This document shows positions 43,310-52,633 of a DNA stretch of 64,000 bases, piece after piece (position 1 is the stretch's first letter; every line of letters begins with the position of its first letter). The notes beneath the pieces were generated by a model. The model saw only the letters and a list, made by a program, of their open reading frames with translations, searched no databases and was not told the DNA's origin. The DNA is from Roseobacter weihaiensis (lineage in GTDB: Bacteria; Pseudomonadota; Alphaproteobacteria; Rhodobacterales; Rhodobacteraceae), in contig NZ_JACNMO010000022.1 of NCBI RefSeq assembly GCF_020622345.1, forward strand, positions 1 to 64,000, given 5' to 3'. Made by a program: the position numbers and the translations under genes.

Positions 43310-46300
43310 TTATTCCGCTGGAACGGCAGTTTCCTCCTGACCAAGAGGCGCCGGCAAATGCACCAGCATCTCCTTGGGACAGACCTGCAGGAAGTTGTAC
43401 CGTTCGATGTCCCAATGCTGTAGAATATCCGCGACCCGGCGGCTGCCGGTTTCGCGCAGATGCATCTCCAGCAGCTCCTCCAACTGCCCCAGCCAGTGAT
43501 CAACCGTGACCGGGCAGGTCACCAGCGTCTCCATGTTCATCAAAGCCGGTGCATGCCCTTCAGGGTCATAGAGATAAGCCATCCCCCCCGTCATGCCCGC
43601 GCCGAAGTTTGCCCCGATCTCGCCCACAATCACGGCAACGCCGCCGGTCATATATTCACATCCGTTGGAGCCGCAGCCCTCGATCACCACCTTCGCACCG
43701 GAGTTGCGCACGGCAAACCGCTCGCCGGCTCGTCCGGCTGCAAAAAGGTAGCCATCGGTTGCACCATACAGCACCGTATTGCCGATGATGGTATTATCCC
43801 CGGCCGTGATCGGCGACGACATCGGCGGACGCACCACGATGACGCCGCCCGACAGACCCTTGCCGACATAGTCATTGGCATCGCCAGAGACTTCCAGCTT
43901 GAGTCCGGGTGCCGCAAAAGCACCAAGCGACTGCCCGGCGGACCCGCTCAGCTTGACCGTCAGGTGATCGGGTTGCAGCGCATTCCGCATCCCGAATTTC
44001 TTGACGATGTGGCTGGACGTTCGCGTGCCGACGGTCCGATGGGTGTTCTGGATCGCATAGGACAGCTGCATCTTTTCGCCATCCTCAAGGAAACGGTGCC
44101 CGTCGCGCACGATCTGCGCGTCCAGCGTATCAGGGACCGCGTTGCGCTCCTTGTAGCGGTCGTAGACGATATCAGCCGCCCCATCGACGGTGATGAGCAA
44201 CGGGTTGAGATCAAGATCATCCAGATGGGCTGAGCCACGGCTGACCTGGGTCAGCAAATCTGCCCGGCCCACCACGTCATCAAGGCTGCGCGCACCGATA
44301 CTGGCGAGGATTTCACGCACTTCCGTGGCGTAGAAAGTGATGAGGTTCACCACCTTATCCGCATTCCCGGTGAACTTCTCGCGCAGCGATTCATCCTGTG
44401 TGCAGACGCCGACAGGGCATGTATTCGACTGGCACTGGCGCACCATGATGCACCCCATCGCAATGAGCGCCGCCGTGCCGATGCCGTATTCCTCGGCGCC
44501 CAGCATGGCGGCCATGACAATGTCACGCCCGGTGCGCAAACCGCCGTCTGTGCGTAATGTGACGCGGTCGCGCAGATGGTTCATCGACAGCACCTGATGC
44601 GCTTCGGTCAGGCCCATCTCCCACGGCAGTCCAGCATATTTTATCGACGTCGCAGGTGAGGCGCCGGTGCCCCCGTTATGCCCCGAAATCAGGATGATAT
44701 CCGCCTTGGCCTTGGCCACCCCGGCGGCGATGGTGCCCACCCCGGAGGAGGCCACAAGCTTGACCGTCACCTTGCAGCGCGGGTTGATCTGTTTCAGGTC
44801 ATAGATCAGCTGCGCCAGATCTTCGATGGAGTAGATATCGTGATGCGGCGGGGGCGAGATCAGCGTCACCCCTTTTGTCGAATGCCGCAGGCGTGCAATC
44901 AGGTCTGTGACCTTCATACCGGGAAGCTGCCCGCCTTCGCCGGGCTTGGCCCCCTGCGCCACCTTGATCTCCAGCTCTTCGCACTGGTTAAGGTATTCAG
45001 CGGTGACGCCAAACCGGCCCGAAGCGACCTGTTTGATCTTGGCCGACGGGTTGTCGCCATTGGGTTCCGGCACGAAATGCGCAGGGTCTTCGCCCCCCTC
45101 GCCGCTGTCGGATTTTGCACCAATGCGGTTCATCGCCACATTCAGCGTCTTATGCGCTTCGGGGCTGAGCGCCCCCAAGGACATCCCAGGCGTGACAAAA
45201 CGCTTACGTATGGAGGTGATACTTTCCACTTCTTCGATCGGCACCGGATTGCCCAGCGGCTTGATCTCCAAAAGGTCCCGCAGGTGGATCGGCGGGTTGC
45301 TCTTCATCTTGGCGGAGTATTGTTTCCACATCTCATAGGATGCCTTGTTGCAGGCCATCTGCATCATATGCATCGAGGTGGCTTCCCATGCGTGGGTCTC
45401 CCCCGACTGGCGAGCCTTGTAAAAGCCGCCGATGGGCAGGACGGTGGCATCCGCGCGCCATCCCTTGGCATGTACTTCTTCGGCCTTATGCTGGATGCCC
45501 CAGGTCCCGATGCCGGAGATACGGCTGGTCATACCGGGGAAATATTCCGCGCACATGGCGCGGGACAGACCCACCGCCTCGAAATTGAGCCCGCCCCGAT
45601 AGGATGAGATCACCGAAATCCCCATCTTGGCCATGATCTTGAGCAGGCCCTGGTCAATGGCATGTCGATAGCGCGACGTGGCCTCCGTCAGCGTCCCATC
45701 GAGCAAACCCCGGTCAATCCGGTCGGCCAGGGAATCCTCTGCCAGATAGGCATTCACGATGGTCGCTCCGGCCCCGATAAGAACCGCAAAGTAATGCGGA
45801 TCAATACATTCAGCAGACCGCACGCTGATGGAGCAGAAGGTGCGCAGACCCTTGCGCACCAGATGACTGTGCACTGCTGACGTCGCCAGGATCATCGGCA
45901 TGCCGATCTTGTCCTGATTGCTCATATGGTCGGTCAGAACCAAGTGTCCGGCCCCCGACCGCACCGCATCCTCTGCTTCGGCACGGATGCGCTTCAGACC
46001 CTCGTTGAGGCTCCCGGCGCCCGGCGCGAAGGTGCAGTCAATCTGCATCAGGTCGGCGTTGAAATGGGTTGCGAGTTCTTCAAACTGTGCATTGCCGACA
46101 AACGGGCTGTCGAGCGTGATGATCTCTGTCTGGCTGCTGTCTTCGTCCAGCACATTCTTGAGGTTTCCGAACCGGGTTTTCAGGCTCATGACCCGATATT
46201 CGCGCAGGCTGTCAATCGGGGGGTTGGTGACCTGGCTGAAGTTTTGCCGAAAGAAATGGCTCAGCGGGCGGTACTGTTTGGAGAGCACCGCCGAGGGCGT

Positions 46301-47842
46301 GTCATCGCCCATTGACGCCAACGTTTCCTTGGCGTCTTCGGCCATGGGCGCAAGAATTTGCTCAATTTCTTCAATGCTGTAGCCAGCAGCAACCTGTCTC
46401 TTGCGCAGCTCGGATCCGGTAAACATCGGGGTTTCCGTGATGCCCGACAGGGCGGAATCCAGATCCTTGATCTTGCGCACCCAGTCCCCGAAGGACTGTG
46501 ATGCGGCAAGCTTGTCCTTGATTTCCGTGTCGTGGAAAAGCTGACCCTCCGCCATATCCACGGCCAGCAACTGACCCGGACCCAACGCCCCTTTTTCGAC
46601 GACATTTGCCTCATTCAGCGGCACCATACCCGCTTCGGACCCTGCGATCAGCATACCATCGCCCGTCACAACGTAACGCATCGGGCGCAGGCCGTTTCGG
46701 TCGAGACCCGCGCAGACCCAACGCCCATCTGTCATCGCAAGGGCTGCGGGGCCGTCCCACGGCTCCATCACGGAATTGCAATAGGAATACATGTCACGCC
46801 ATGTTTGCGGCAGCTCCACCGCCTGCTTGGACCAGCTCTCTGGAACCAGCATCGTCTTGGCCATGGGCGCGTTCCGACCCGCCCGCACCAGGACCTCAAA
46901 GACCGCGTCCAATGCTGCGGAATCCGACGACCCCGCCGGAACGATCGGTTTGATATCTTCGGCCATTTCGCCAAAGGTGGAGGAAGCCATGCGGATCTCA
47001 TGGCTCTTCATCCAGTTCAGGTTGCCTTTCAGCGTGTTGATCTCGCCGTTATGCGCCAGCATGCGGAAAGGCTGGGCCAACCACCACTGCGGGAATGTAT
47101 TGGTCGAATACCGCTGGTGATAAATCGCGAAGGCGCTCTCGAACCGCTCGTCCATCAGGTCGGGGTAAAACTCCGCCACCTGCTCGGCCAGCATCATGCC
47201 CTTGTAGATGATCGACCGACAAGACAATGACGCAATATACAACGAAGGCACCTGCGCGGCGGCCGCTGCCTTTTCAATACGGCGGCGTATGACGTAGAGC
47301 TCGCGTTCGAAGGTCTCTTCGTCAACACCTTTGATGTTGGAGATCAGGATCTGTTCAATCTCAGGCCGGGTCGCATTCGCCTTTTCGCCAAGGCAGGCGA
47401 TGTTGACCGGCACATGCCGCCAGCCGTAAATGTAGTATCCCATCCGCAGGACTTCGGTTTCGACAATCGTGCGGCAGGTCTCTTGCGCCGCAAAATCCGT
47501 GCGGGGCAGAAAAACCTGTCCAACGGCCATCAAGAGATCGGTCTTGGGTTGGTGGCCGGTGCGACGGACCTGATCGTAAAAGAAAGGGGCGGGGATCTGC
47601 ACATGAATGCCCGCGCCATCACCGGTTTTACCATCGGCATCGACAGCCCCCCGGTGCCAGATCGCCTTCAGCGCCTTGATGCCGTTTTCAACAACACCGC
47701 GGCTGGGTGTGCCGTCAATCGATACAACCAGACCAACGCCGCAGGAGGAATGCTCCTCCTCTTCAGAATAAAGCCCGTGCTCCGCCACGTAGGCGCGCTT
47801 GGCCTCTTCACGGGCGACCCATGCGTCATCGTATACGGTCAT
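43310..47842 (-). CDS. gltB: Glutamate synthase (NADPH) large subunit
   Basis: Moves the amide of glutamine onto 2-oxoglutarate. The protein has 1510 residues. A 33-residue propeptide precedes the catalytic Cys34 (HSSCGVGLVV) of the class II glutaminase domain. Central and FMN-binding domains follow, with the [3Fe-4S] site CIMVRQCQSNTCPVGVCTQ (about residue 1150), and a C-terminal GXGXG beta-helix domain (NDYVGKGLSGGVIVV...). It is the last gene of the operon gltD-GFA-gltB and overlaps the GFA gene by 4 bp. Confidence 0.98.
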   Translation of the reverse strand: MTVYDDAWVAREEAKRAYVAEHGLYSEEEEHSSCGVGLVVSIDGTPSRGVVENGIKALKAIWHRGAVDADGKTGDGAGIHVQIPAPFFYDQVRRTGHQPKTDLLMAVGQVFLPRTDFAAQETCRTIVETEVLRMGYYIYGWRHVPVNIACLGEKANATRPEIEQILISNIKGVDEETFERELYVIRRRIEKAAAAAQVPSLYIASLSCRSIIYKGMMLAEQVAEFYPDLMDERFESAFAIYHQRYSTNTFPQWWLAQPFRMLAHNGEINTLKGNLNWMKSHEIRMASSTFGEMAEDIKPIVPAGSSDSAALDAVFEVLVRAGRNAPMAKTMLVPESWSKQAVELPQTWRDMYSYCNSVMEPWDGPAALAMTDGRWVCAGLDRNGLRPMRYVVTGDGMLIAGSEAGMVPLNEANVVEKGALGPGQLLAVDMAEGQLFHDTEIKDKLAASQSFGDWVRKIKDLDSALSGITETPMFTGSELRKRQVAAGYSIEEIEQILAPMAEDAKETLASMGDDTPSAVLSKQYRPLSHFFRQNFSQVTNPPIDSLREYRVMSLKTRFGNLKNVLDEDSSQTEIITLDSPFVGNAQFEELATHFNADLMQIDCTFAPGAGSLNEGLKRIRAEAEDAVRSGAGHLVLTDHMSNQDKIGMPMILATSAVHSHLVRKGLRTFCSISVRSAECIDPHYFAVLIGAGATIVNAYLAEDSLADRIDRGLLDGTLTEATSRYRHAIDQGLLKIMAKMGISVISSYRGGLNFEAVGLSRAMCAEYFPGMTSRISGIGTWGIQHKAEEVHAKGWRADATVLPIGGFYKARQSGETHAWEATSMHMMQMACNKASYEMWKQYSAKMKSNPPIHLRDLLEIKPLGNPVPIEEVESITSIRKRFVTPGMSLGALSPEAHKTLNVAMNRIGAKSDSGEGGEDPAHFVPEPNGDNPSAKIKQVASGRFGVTAEYLNQCEELEIKVAQGAKPGEGGQLPGMKVTDLIARLRHSTKGVTLISPPPHHDIYSIEDLAQLIYDLKQINPRCKVTVKLVASSGVGTIAAGVAKAKADIILISGHNGGTGASPATSIKYAGLPWEMGLTEAHQVLSMNHLRDRVTLRTDGGLRTGRDIVMAAMLGAEEYGIGTAALIAMGCIMVRQCQSNTCPVGVCTQDESLREKFTGNADKVVNLITFYATEVREILASIGARSLDDVVGRADLLTQVSRGSAHLDDLDLNPLLITVDGAADIVYDRYKERNAVPDTLDAQIVRDGHRFLEDGEKMQLSYAIQNTHRTVGTRTSSHIVKKFGMRNALQPDHLTVKLSGSAGQSLGAFAAPGLKLEVSGDANDYVGKGLSGGVIVVRPPMSSPITAGDNTIIGNTVLYGATDGYLFAAGRAGERFAVRNSGAKVVIEGCGSNGCEYMTGGVAVIVGEIGANFGAGMTGGMAYLYDPEGHAPALMNMETLVTCPVTVDHWLGQLEELLEMHLRETGSRRVADILQHWDIERYNFLQVCPKEMLVHLPAPLGQEETAVPAE

Positions 47843-48282
47843 TGGGGTTGTCCTTCCGAAAGGGCGGCTATTTCAGCTTCGAATTCCGCCTTGGTCTGTT
47901 TCTTATGCGCGCCGGCAAAGGCATACCCCGCGGGCTTGGAATCGATGTAGATTTCCTTTTCCAGAGACAGCCCACCCGCGTTGTCAACCAACCCGGCGGA
48001 TACGCCATAGAAATCCTTGCCCGGCACCGTCAGGTGGTACCAGAGGGTCGTGCCGCAGATGTCACACCAGGCCCGCTCAGCCCATTCCGACGAGGCGTAG
48101 TTTTTCACCGGTCCTTCATAGGTCAGGGAGCCGGGCGCGGCATCAATCTCCAACAGCGCGCTGCCCGTCCAACGCCGGCACATGTCGCAATGACAAGCAC
48201 CCAGATGGTCGTTATGCGCCACAAATGTAACCGTGACAGCACCACAGAGGCATTGGCCGTTCATTTCCGCTTTTTCACTCAT
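47839..48282 (-). CDS. GFA-family (glutathione-dependent formaldehyde-activating-like) zinc protein
   Basis: The 147-residue protein has the seven-cysteine GFA pattern: CLC at 11-13, CHCDMC at 30-35 and CDIC near 78-81, which bind two zinc ions. The first described member was said to speed up glutathione-formaldehyde adduct formation, but most members have no proven role. ATG 48282 is preferred (AGGGA upstream); ATG 48291 is also possible. It sits between gltD and gltB and overlaps gltB by 4 bp, so it should be co-expressed with glutamate synthase. Confidence 0.88.
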   Translation of the reverse strand: MSEKAEMNGQCLCGAVTVTFVAHNDHLGACHCDMCRRWTGSALLEIDAAPGSLTYEGPVKNYASSEWAERAWCDICGTTLWYHLTVPGKDFYGVSAGLVDNAGGLSLEKEIYIDSKPAGYAFAGAHKKQTKAEFEAEIAALSEGQPQ

Positions 48283-48328
48283 GTCATTCATCCCTGGCAG
48301 CGTTCTGTTGATTGTCGGTATCCGAGTG

Positions 48329-49762
48329 TCATTCTGCAGCGATTGCTGCGCCCGCACCTAGTTTTTCAAGGATCGCCTCAGCACAGTCGCGACCATCCCG
48401 AATGGCCCAGACCACAAGGCTTGCACCGCGCACGATATCGCCCACGGCATAGACGTTCTCAAGATCGGTTTCGCCCGTGGTGAAGGCAGCCTTGATCGTG
48501 CCCCAGCGCGTCACGGGCAGGTCCGGCTCGTCCCAGAGGGTGGGCAAGGCCTCCGGCTCGAACCCCAGCGCCATGATGACAAGGTCCGCCTCTTCGATGT
48601 AATCGGCGCCTTCGATGACTTCGGGCGCCTGGCGGCCTGTGGCATCGGGCGCGCCGAGGCGCATCTTCTGCACCATGACGCCGGAAACGGGATCACCGGT
48701 AAATCCTTTGGGTGATGAAAGCCATTCGAAGACAACGCCCTCTTCTTCGGCATTCTGCACCTCGCGTTGAGATCCGGGCATGTTTGCGCGGTCGCGGCGG
48801 TAGAGGCATTTGACACTCGTCGCCCCCTGCCGAACCGACGTTCGGACACAGTCCATCGCCGTGTCCCCGCCACCAATCACAACGACCTTTTTGCCCTCGG
48901 CGTTCAATTCACCGCTGTCAAACGCAGGCACCGCATCGCCAAAACTTTTCCGGTTGCTGGCCGTCAGAAAATCAATTGCCCGCACCAGGCCACCCGCTCC
49001 GACACCCGGGGCTTCGATTTCGCGCGATTTATAGACACCAGTTGCGATGACCACAGCGTCGTGTTTGCCGCGGATCTCGGCAAAAGAGATGTCCTGACCC
49101 ACAGCGCAATTCAGCTCAAAGCTGACACCACCCAATTCGAGCTGCTCATTCCGGCGCATCACCACATCTTTCTCAAGCTTAAAGCCGGGGATGCCATAGG
49201 TCATCAACCCACCCGCACGGTCATAACGATCATAAACGGTCACCTGCACACCCGCGCGGCGCAACACGTCCGCCGCAGCCAGTCCGCCGGGCCCCGCGCC
49301 GATGATCCCAACCGATTCGGATCGTTCACCGGAGGGTGAGATCGGCTGCACCCAACCTTCTTCCCAGGCGGTGTCGGTGATATATTTTTCAACCGCACCG
49401 ATGGTGACGGTCCCGTGGCCTGACTTCTCAATCACGCAATTCCCCTCACAGAGGCGATCCTGCGGACAAATCCGTCCACAGATTTCCGGGAAGGTGTTTG
49501 TGGCCTGGCTGACTTCATAAGCTTCGCGCAGACGTCCTTCCGCGGTAAGGCGCAGCCAGTCGGGGATGTTGTTGTGCAAGGGGCAATGGCTTTGGCAATA
49601 GGGCACGCCACACTGGCTGCACCGGCTCGATTGCTCCTTGGCTTTCGCATCGGCGTATTCGGCATAGATTTCCTTGAAGTCTTCGCGACGCGTATCTGCC
49701 GCACGCTTTTCGGGCATGTCCCGCTCAACGGTCACAAACTTCAGCATCTCTTGCCCAGCCAT
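48329..49762 (-). CDS. gltD: Glutamate synthase (NADPH) small subunit
   Basis: The electron-input subunit of glutamate synthase: takes electrons from NADPH through FAD and iron-sulfur clusters to GltB. The protein has 477 residues. N-terminal cluster cysteines are CSQCGVPYCQSHCPLHNNIPDW and CGRICPQDRLCEGNC; the FAD site is VGIIGAGPGGLAAADVLRR, the NADPH site VVVIGGGDTAMDCVRTSVR, and the second FAD part NVYAVGDIVRGASLVVWAI. ATG 49762 has GAGGA 8 bp upstream. Confidence 0.97.
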   Translation of the reverse strand: MAGQEMLKFVTVERDMPEKRAADTRREDFKEIYAEYADAKAKEQSSRCSQCGVPYCQSHCPLHNNIPDWLRLTAEGRLREAYEVSQATNTFPEICGRICPQDRLCEGNCVIEKSGHGTVTIGAVEKYITDTAWEEGWVQPISPSGERSESVGIIGAGPGGLAAADVLRRAGVQVTVYDRYDRAGGLMTYGIPGFKLEKDVVMRRNEQLELGGVSFELNCAVGQDISFAEIRGKHDAVVIATGVYKSREIEAPGVGAGGLVRAIDFLTASNRKSFGDAVPAFDSGELNAEGKKVVVIGGGDTAMDCVRTSVRQGATSVKCLYRRDRANMPGSQREVQNAEEEGVVFEWLSSPKGFTGDPVSGVMVQKMRLGAPDATGRQAPEVIEGADYIEEADLVIMALGFEPEALPTLWDEPDLPVTRWGTIKAAFTTGETDLENVYAVGDIVRGASLVVWAIRDGRDCAEAILEKLGAGAAIAAE

Positions 49763-49822
49763 TGCATAAATCCTCAGCAAATTTCCAGAATTGCACCCTT
49801 ACGGGAACTCAAAGGGGAAATA

Positions 49823-49841
49823 AAGTCAGCGACACTGACTT
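49823..49841. promoter_or_regulatory. Inverted repeat upstream of gltD
   Basis: AAGTCAG-CGACA-CTGACTT has perfect 7-bp arms and lies about 60-80 bp before the gltD ATG in the 224-bp gap to the divergent uppP gene. A dimeric regulator could bind here, or the RNA could fold in the gltD leader. Nothing shows which protein is involved. Confidence 0.4.
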
Positions 49842-49986
49842 ACTTTTAAAAAATTCGCTACTGACCCAGATGTACTAAGGCTCCAGTCCGGGAATTTAGG
49901 ACCGATTCGGGCATAAATTGACGCATTTCCTTTGATTCCCTGTTCTTATACCACAGTCGCAAAGTACGCTGCGCGAGATCTAACAC

Positions 49987-50790
49987 ATGACACTTTTCTA
50001 CCTTTTCGTCGTTGCGGCGATACAAGGGCTGACCGAGTTCTTACCCGTGAGTTCGTCAGGCCATCTGGTGCTTTTACCTACCCTCACAGGTCATGCCGAC
50101 CAGGGGCTCGCGATCGATGTCGCAGTGCATGTCGGGTCGCTGGCTGCTGTTGTGCTTTACTTCTGGACAGACGTTCGCATCGCCCTCGCCGGCACAGCAC
50201 GTCTGGCGCAGGGCAAGGTAGATACGCAAGGTGCTTTTCTGGCGCTCTGCCTCGGGATTGCGACCGTTCCGGTGATTGTCGCCGGGCTGGCCATCAAGCT
50301 GACCGGGCTCGACGAGATTCTGCGATCCGTTGCCGTGATCGGCTGGACCATGCTGGGGTTTGGCCTTGTCCTCTATTGGGCCGATAAGACAGGTACCACA
50401 ACGCGCACTGCGAGCACATGGACAATCAGGGATGCCGCGATCATGGGGCTGGCGCAGGTCCTGTCACTTATTCCAGGCACCTCGCGGTCAGGGATCACGA
50501 TAACCGCTGCGCGCCGGCTGGGATATGAGCGCGAAGGGGCCGCCAAGCTATCGATGCTGATGTCGATTCCAACGATCTTTGCATCGGGCGTGGTGCTCAG
50601 CTTTGACGTTGTTGGCACCGCGAATTGGCAGATCGCACGCGACGGCTTGATCGCTGCCGCGTTCGCTTTCGCATCAGCGCTGCTGGCTCTGGCCCTGATG
50701 ATGCGCCTGTTGCGAACGGTGAGCTTCACGCCCTACGTTATATACCGCGTCATCTTGGGCGTGATTCTGTTGGTCTACGCCTACAGTTAA
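49987..50790 (+). CDS. uppP: Undecaprenyl-diphosphatase UppP (BacA)
   Basis: An integral membrane phosphatase that recycles the undecaprenyl carrier of cell-wall synthesis. The protein has 267 residues, about eight membrane helices. The two active-site motifs are QGLTEFLPVSSSGHLVLLP near the N-terminus and SLIPGTSRSGITITAARRLGY in the second half. It is divergent from gltD and converges on the next gene with a 4-bp overlap. Confidence 0.97.
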   Translation: MTLFYLFVVAAIQGLTEFLPVSSSGHLVLLPTLTGHADQGLAIDVAVHVGSLAAVVLYFWTDVRIALAGTARLAQGKVDTQGAFLALCLGIATVPVIVAGLAIKLTGLDEILRSVAVIGWTMLGFGLVLYWADKTGTTTRTASTWTIRDAAIMGLAQVLSLIPGTSRSGITITAARRLGYEREGAAKLSMLMSIPTIFASGVVLSFDVVGTANWQIARDGLIAAAFAFASALLALALMMRLLRTVSFTPYVIYRVILGVILLVYAYS

Positions 50791-51770
50791 GTTCTGAGAT
50801 TTTTGGCCGATCTCTTGATCGCATCATACTGGCCGGATGGCCGGAACCGCCAAAGATATTCAGGCAGAACCGAGGTCAATGCTGTCGGCTCGATCCCCAG
50901 ATCATCAAAACCCCGATCCCCTTCCCCTACCACATTATCACGGGCCAGATTGCGAACCTGATCGCGGGTGATCATTCCGTTCTTGATAAGCCCCAAAGAC
51001 AACGTCTGGATCATGTCAAAGCCGAACGCCATAATCCGTGCCATAAAGAACGGAATGTTCACGATCAATCGGCGGCGGTGGATCGTGTCGAGCATCATCT
51101 GCATCAAGGTTCGGAAAGATGCCACTTCGGGCCCGCCCAATGCGTAGATGCCAGGTTCGACCGATCCGGTCAGTGCCTGTTCGGCAGCCTTGGCTACATC
51201 ATCGACATAGACTGGCTGGAACCGGGTTTCCGCGCCGACGACCGGCAAAACCGGGCCAAATTTGGCCATGCTCGCGAACCGGTTAAAGAACTGGTCTTCC
51301 GGGCCGAAAACAATAGAAGGGCGGAGGATCACGGCAGAGGGCATATGCTTGGTAACGCCCGCTTCCCCAAGGGCCTTCGTACGGGCATAATCGCTATTTG
51401 ACTCCGAGTCGGCTCCGATGGCCGAAATATACACCATCTTCGAGATACCTTGCTCCGCGGCAATCCGCGCCACGCGCTCGCCGCCTCCAGCCTGAACGGC
51501 GTCAAAACTGTTTTTGCCAGCCTCCGCCAGAATGCCAACACAATTCACAACAGCATCGGCGCCTGCCATCACCTGTTTTACAGAGGCATCATCGCGAATA
51601 TTGCATAGAACCGGCTCCACCTGACCAACAACGCCATATGGTTTTACAAAAATCGCTTCGTTTGGCCTGCGAACGGCCACTCGGACGCGCCAACCGGCCT
51701 TGGCCATCCGGCGGGCGATATAGCGCCCGACAAAACCTGAACCGCCGTATATTGTGACCAGTTTGGACAT
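50787..51770 (-). CDS. NDUFA9-like (complex I-associated) atypical SDR protein
   Basis: A 327-residue extended Rossmann protein beginning MSKLVTIYGGSGFVGRYIARRMAKAGWRVRVAVRRP, whose nucleotide loop GGSGFVG fits NAD(P) binding. Further matches to NDUFA9-like proteins are VVNCVGILAEAGKNSF, the STYLRPSIVFGPEDQFFNRFA-like stretch and FQPVYVDDVAKAAEQAL. In mitochondria NDUFA9 is a structural subunit of complex I; in alphaproteobacteria the homologue's role is less clear. ATG 51770 has AGAGG upstream. Confidence 0.88.
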   Translation of the reverse strand: MSKLVTIYGGSGFVGRYIARRMAKAGWRVRVAVRRPNEAIFVKPYGVVGQVEPVLCNIRDDASVKQVMAGADAVVNCVGILAEAGKNSFDAVQAGGGERVARIAAEQGISKMVYISAIGADSESNSDYARTKALGEAGVTKHMPSAVILRPSIVFGPEDQFFNRFASMAKFGPVLPVVGAETRFQPVYVDDVAKAAEQALTGSVEPGIYALGGPEVASFRTLMQMMLDTIHRRRLIVNIPFFMARIMAFGFDMIQTLSLGLIKNGMITRDQVRNLARDNVVGEGDRGFDDLGIEPTALTSVLPEYLWRFRPSGQYDAIKRSAKNLRT

Positions 51771-51942
51771 CACTTGCCTCTTTTGCCGTCTGCTGATTTG
51801 ATGTAGCCTCGTAGATCATCTGAAACAAGGCGCAAATGGGCGCAGTATTTTGGCGGTATTTATAGAAATCTCCAAGGAATTCGCGCGAATTTCCGTTTGA
51901 CACCCCACTTGCTTGAGCTTAAACGGCAAATTCACGACACCG

Positions 51943-52028
51943 GCCCAGGTGGCGGAATGGTAGACGCGCTAGCTTCAGGTGCTAGTGTCCGTATGGACGT
52001 GGAGGTTCGAGTCCTCTCCTGGGCACCA
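51943..52028 (+). tRNA. tRNA-Leu (anticodon CAG)
   Basis: An 86-nt class II tRNA with acceptor stem GCCCAGG/CCTGGGC, D-arm, anticodon stem GCTAG/CTAGC type with loop TTCAGGT (anticodon CAG), a long variable arm (TGTCCGTATGGACG), T-arm GAGGTTCGAGTCCTC and encoded CCA. Phage-like DNA begins at its 3' end, so its 3' half is the likely left attachment site. Confidence 0.97.
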
Positions 52029-52053
52029 TAATTCCGCTCTCAAAAATGTCCTA

Positions 52054-52098
52054 AACGCCGGAAAAACAGGGATTTCCTTGTTTTTCCGGCGTTTTTTT
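52054..52098 (+). terminator. Strong terminator after tRNA-Leu
   Basis: AACGCCGGAAAAACA and TGTTTTTCCGGCGTT form a perfect 15-bp stem around a 10-nt loop, followed by a T-run. It closes tRNA-Leu transcription and insulates the element's leftmost promoter. Confidence 0.9.
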
Positions 52099-52099
52099 G

Positions 52100-52140
52100 T
52101 TGACAAATGTTGCGTGATCCCGCAACAATTCCCGCAACAC
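52100..52140 (+). promoter_or_regulatory. Leftmost element promoter with CCCGCAACA operators
   Basis: A -35-like TTGACA at 52100-52105 is overlapped downstream by an inverted repeat TGTTGCG-TGATCC-CGCAACA (52109-52128) and then a further copy of CCCGCAACA (52131-52139). The same motif recurs at 57593 and 57763 in the element. This looks like an operator-controlled promoter for the small genes that follow. Confidence 0.5.
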
Positions 52141-52163
52141 TAAGTCACAAACGGGAAACGAAA

Positions 52164-52289
52164 ATGACCTTGATCCGCTCAATCTTCGACACTTGGTTGC
52201 CCTTCGGCTTCGGCCTTGCGGCGTTCGTCCTTCATGTCCGCTTCGACATCGCTCCGACGGTTCAAGGTTTGGTGGGGGTCCTGTTCTGA
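52164..52289 (+). CDS. Very small membrane protein (41 aa)
   Basis: ATG 52164, with GGGA upstream, opens a 41-residue product MTLIRSIFDTWLPFGFGLAA and on through FVLHVRFDIAP to VGVLF. It has one, possibly two, membrane-spanning stretches. Its stop shares one base with the ATG of the next gene, which supports real translation. No family is recognised. An in-frame start at 52107 would overlap the operator. Confidence 0.5.
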   Translation: MTLIRSIFDTWLPFGFGLAAFVLHVRFDIAPTVQGLVGVLF

Positions 52290-52633
52290 TGCGCCGCCTT
52301 ACCGATAGACATTTGCAAATCGAAATCCAGCGCACCTTTGATGGCTACCCCGACGACTCCCTCGACGGTTGGGGCGATATTGAGGACGCCAAGTCTCACA
52401 CCTTCGATGAGGGCGATCTGGTCGCGATCGACACGGCGCACGGCCCGCGCCGCGCCCTAGTCGTTTTTGTGTCTCGCAAATACAGCGAATGGTCCGGCGA
52501 CTGGATTCAATGCTACAAGGTCCGGCTGGCAAAGGCCGACGGGACCCTCGGCAAGGCTTGGCGTTGGGCATATCCGGGCGATCTTGAGCGCGGCTTTGCT
52601 GCCCTTAAGGCGACCGCAGAGGTCGCACAATGA
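52289..52633 (+). CDS. Hypothetical phage-type protein (114 aa)
   Basis: A soluble acidic product starting MRRLTDRHLQIEIQRTFDGYPD. The middle, GDLVAIDTAHGPRRALVVFVSRKYSEWSGDWIQCYKVRL, resembles a small beta-barrel. No known family. It is joined to the genes on both sides: TGATG at its start and GCACAATGA at its end. Confidence 0.65.
   Translation: MRRLTDRHLQIEIQRTFDGYPDDSLDGWGDIEDAKSHTFDEGDLVAIDTAHGPRRALVVFVSRKYSEWSGDWIQCYKVRLAKADGTLGKAWRWAYPGDLERGFAALKATAEVAQ

Noticed and set aside
49823-49841. Inverted repeat upstream of gltD as a terminator
   Set aside because: It has no T-run on either strand and no gene ends towards it.
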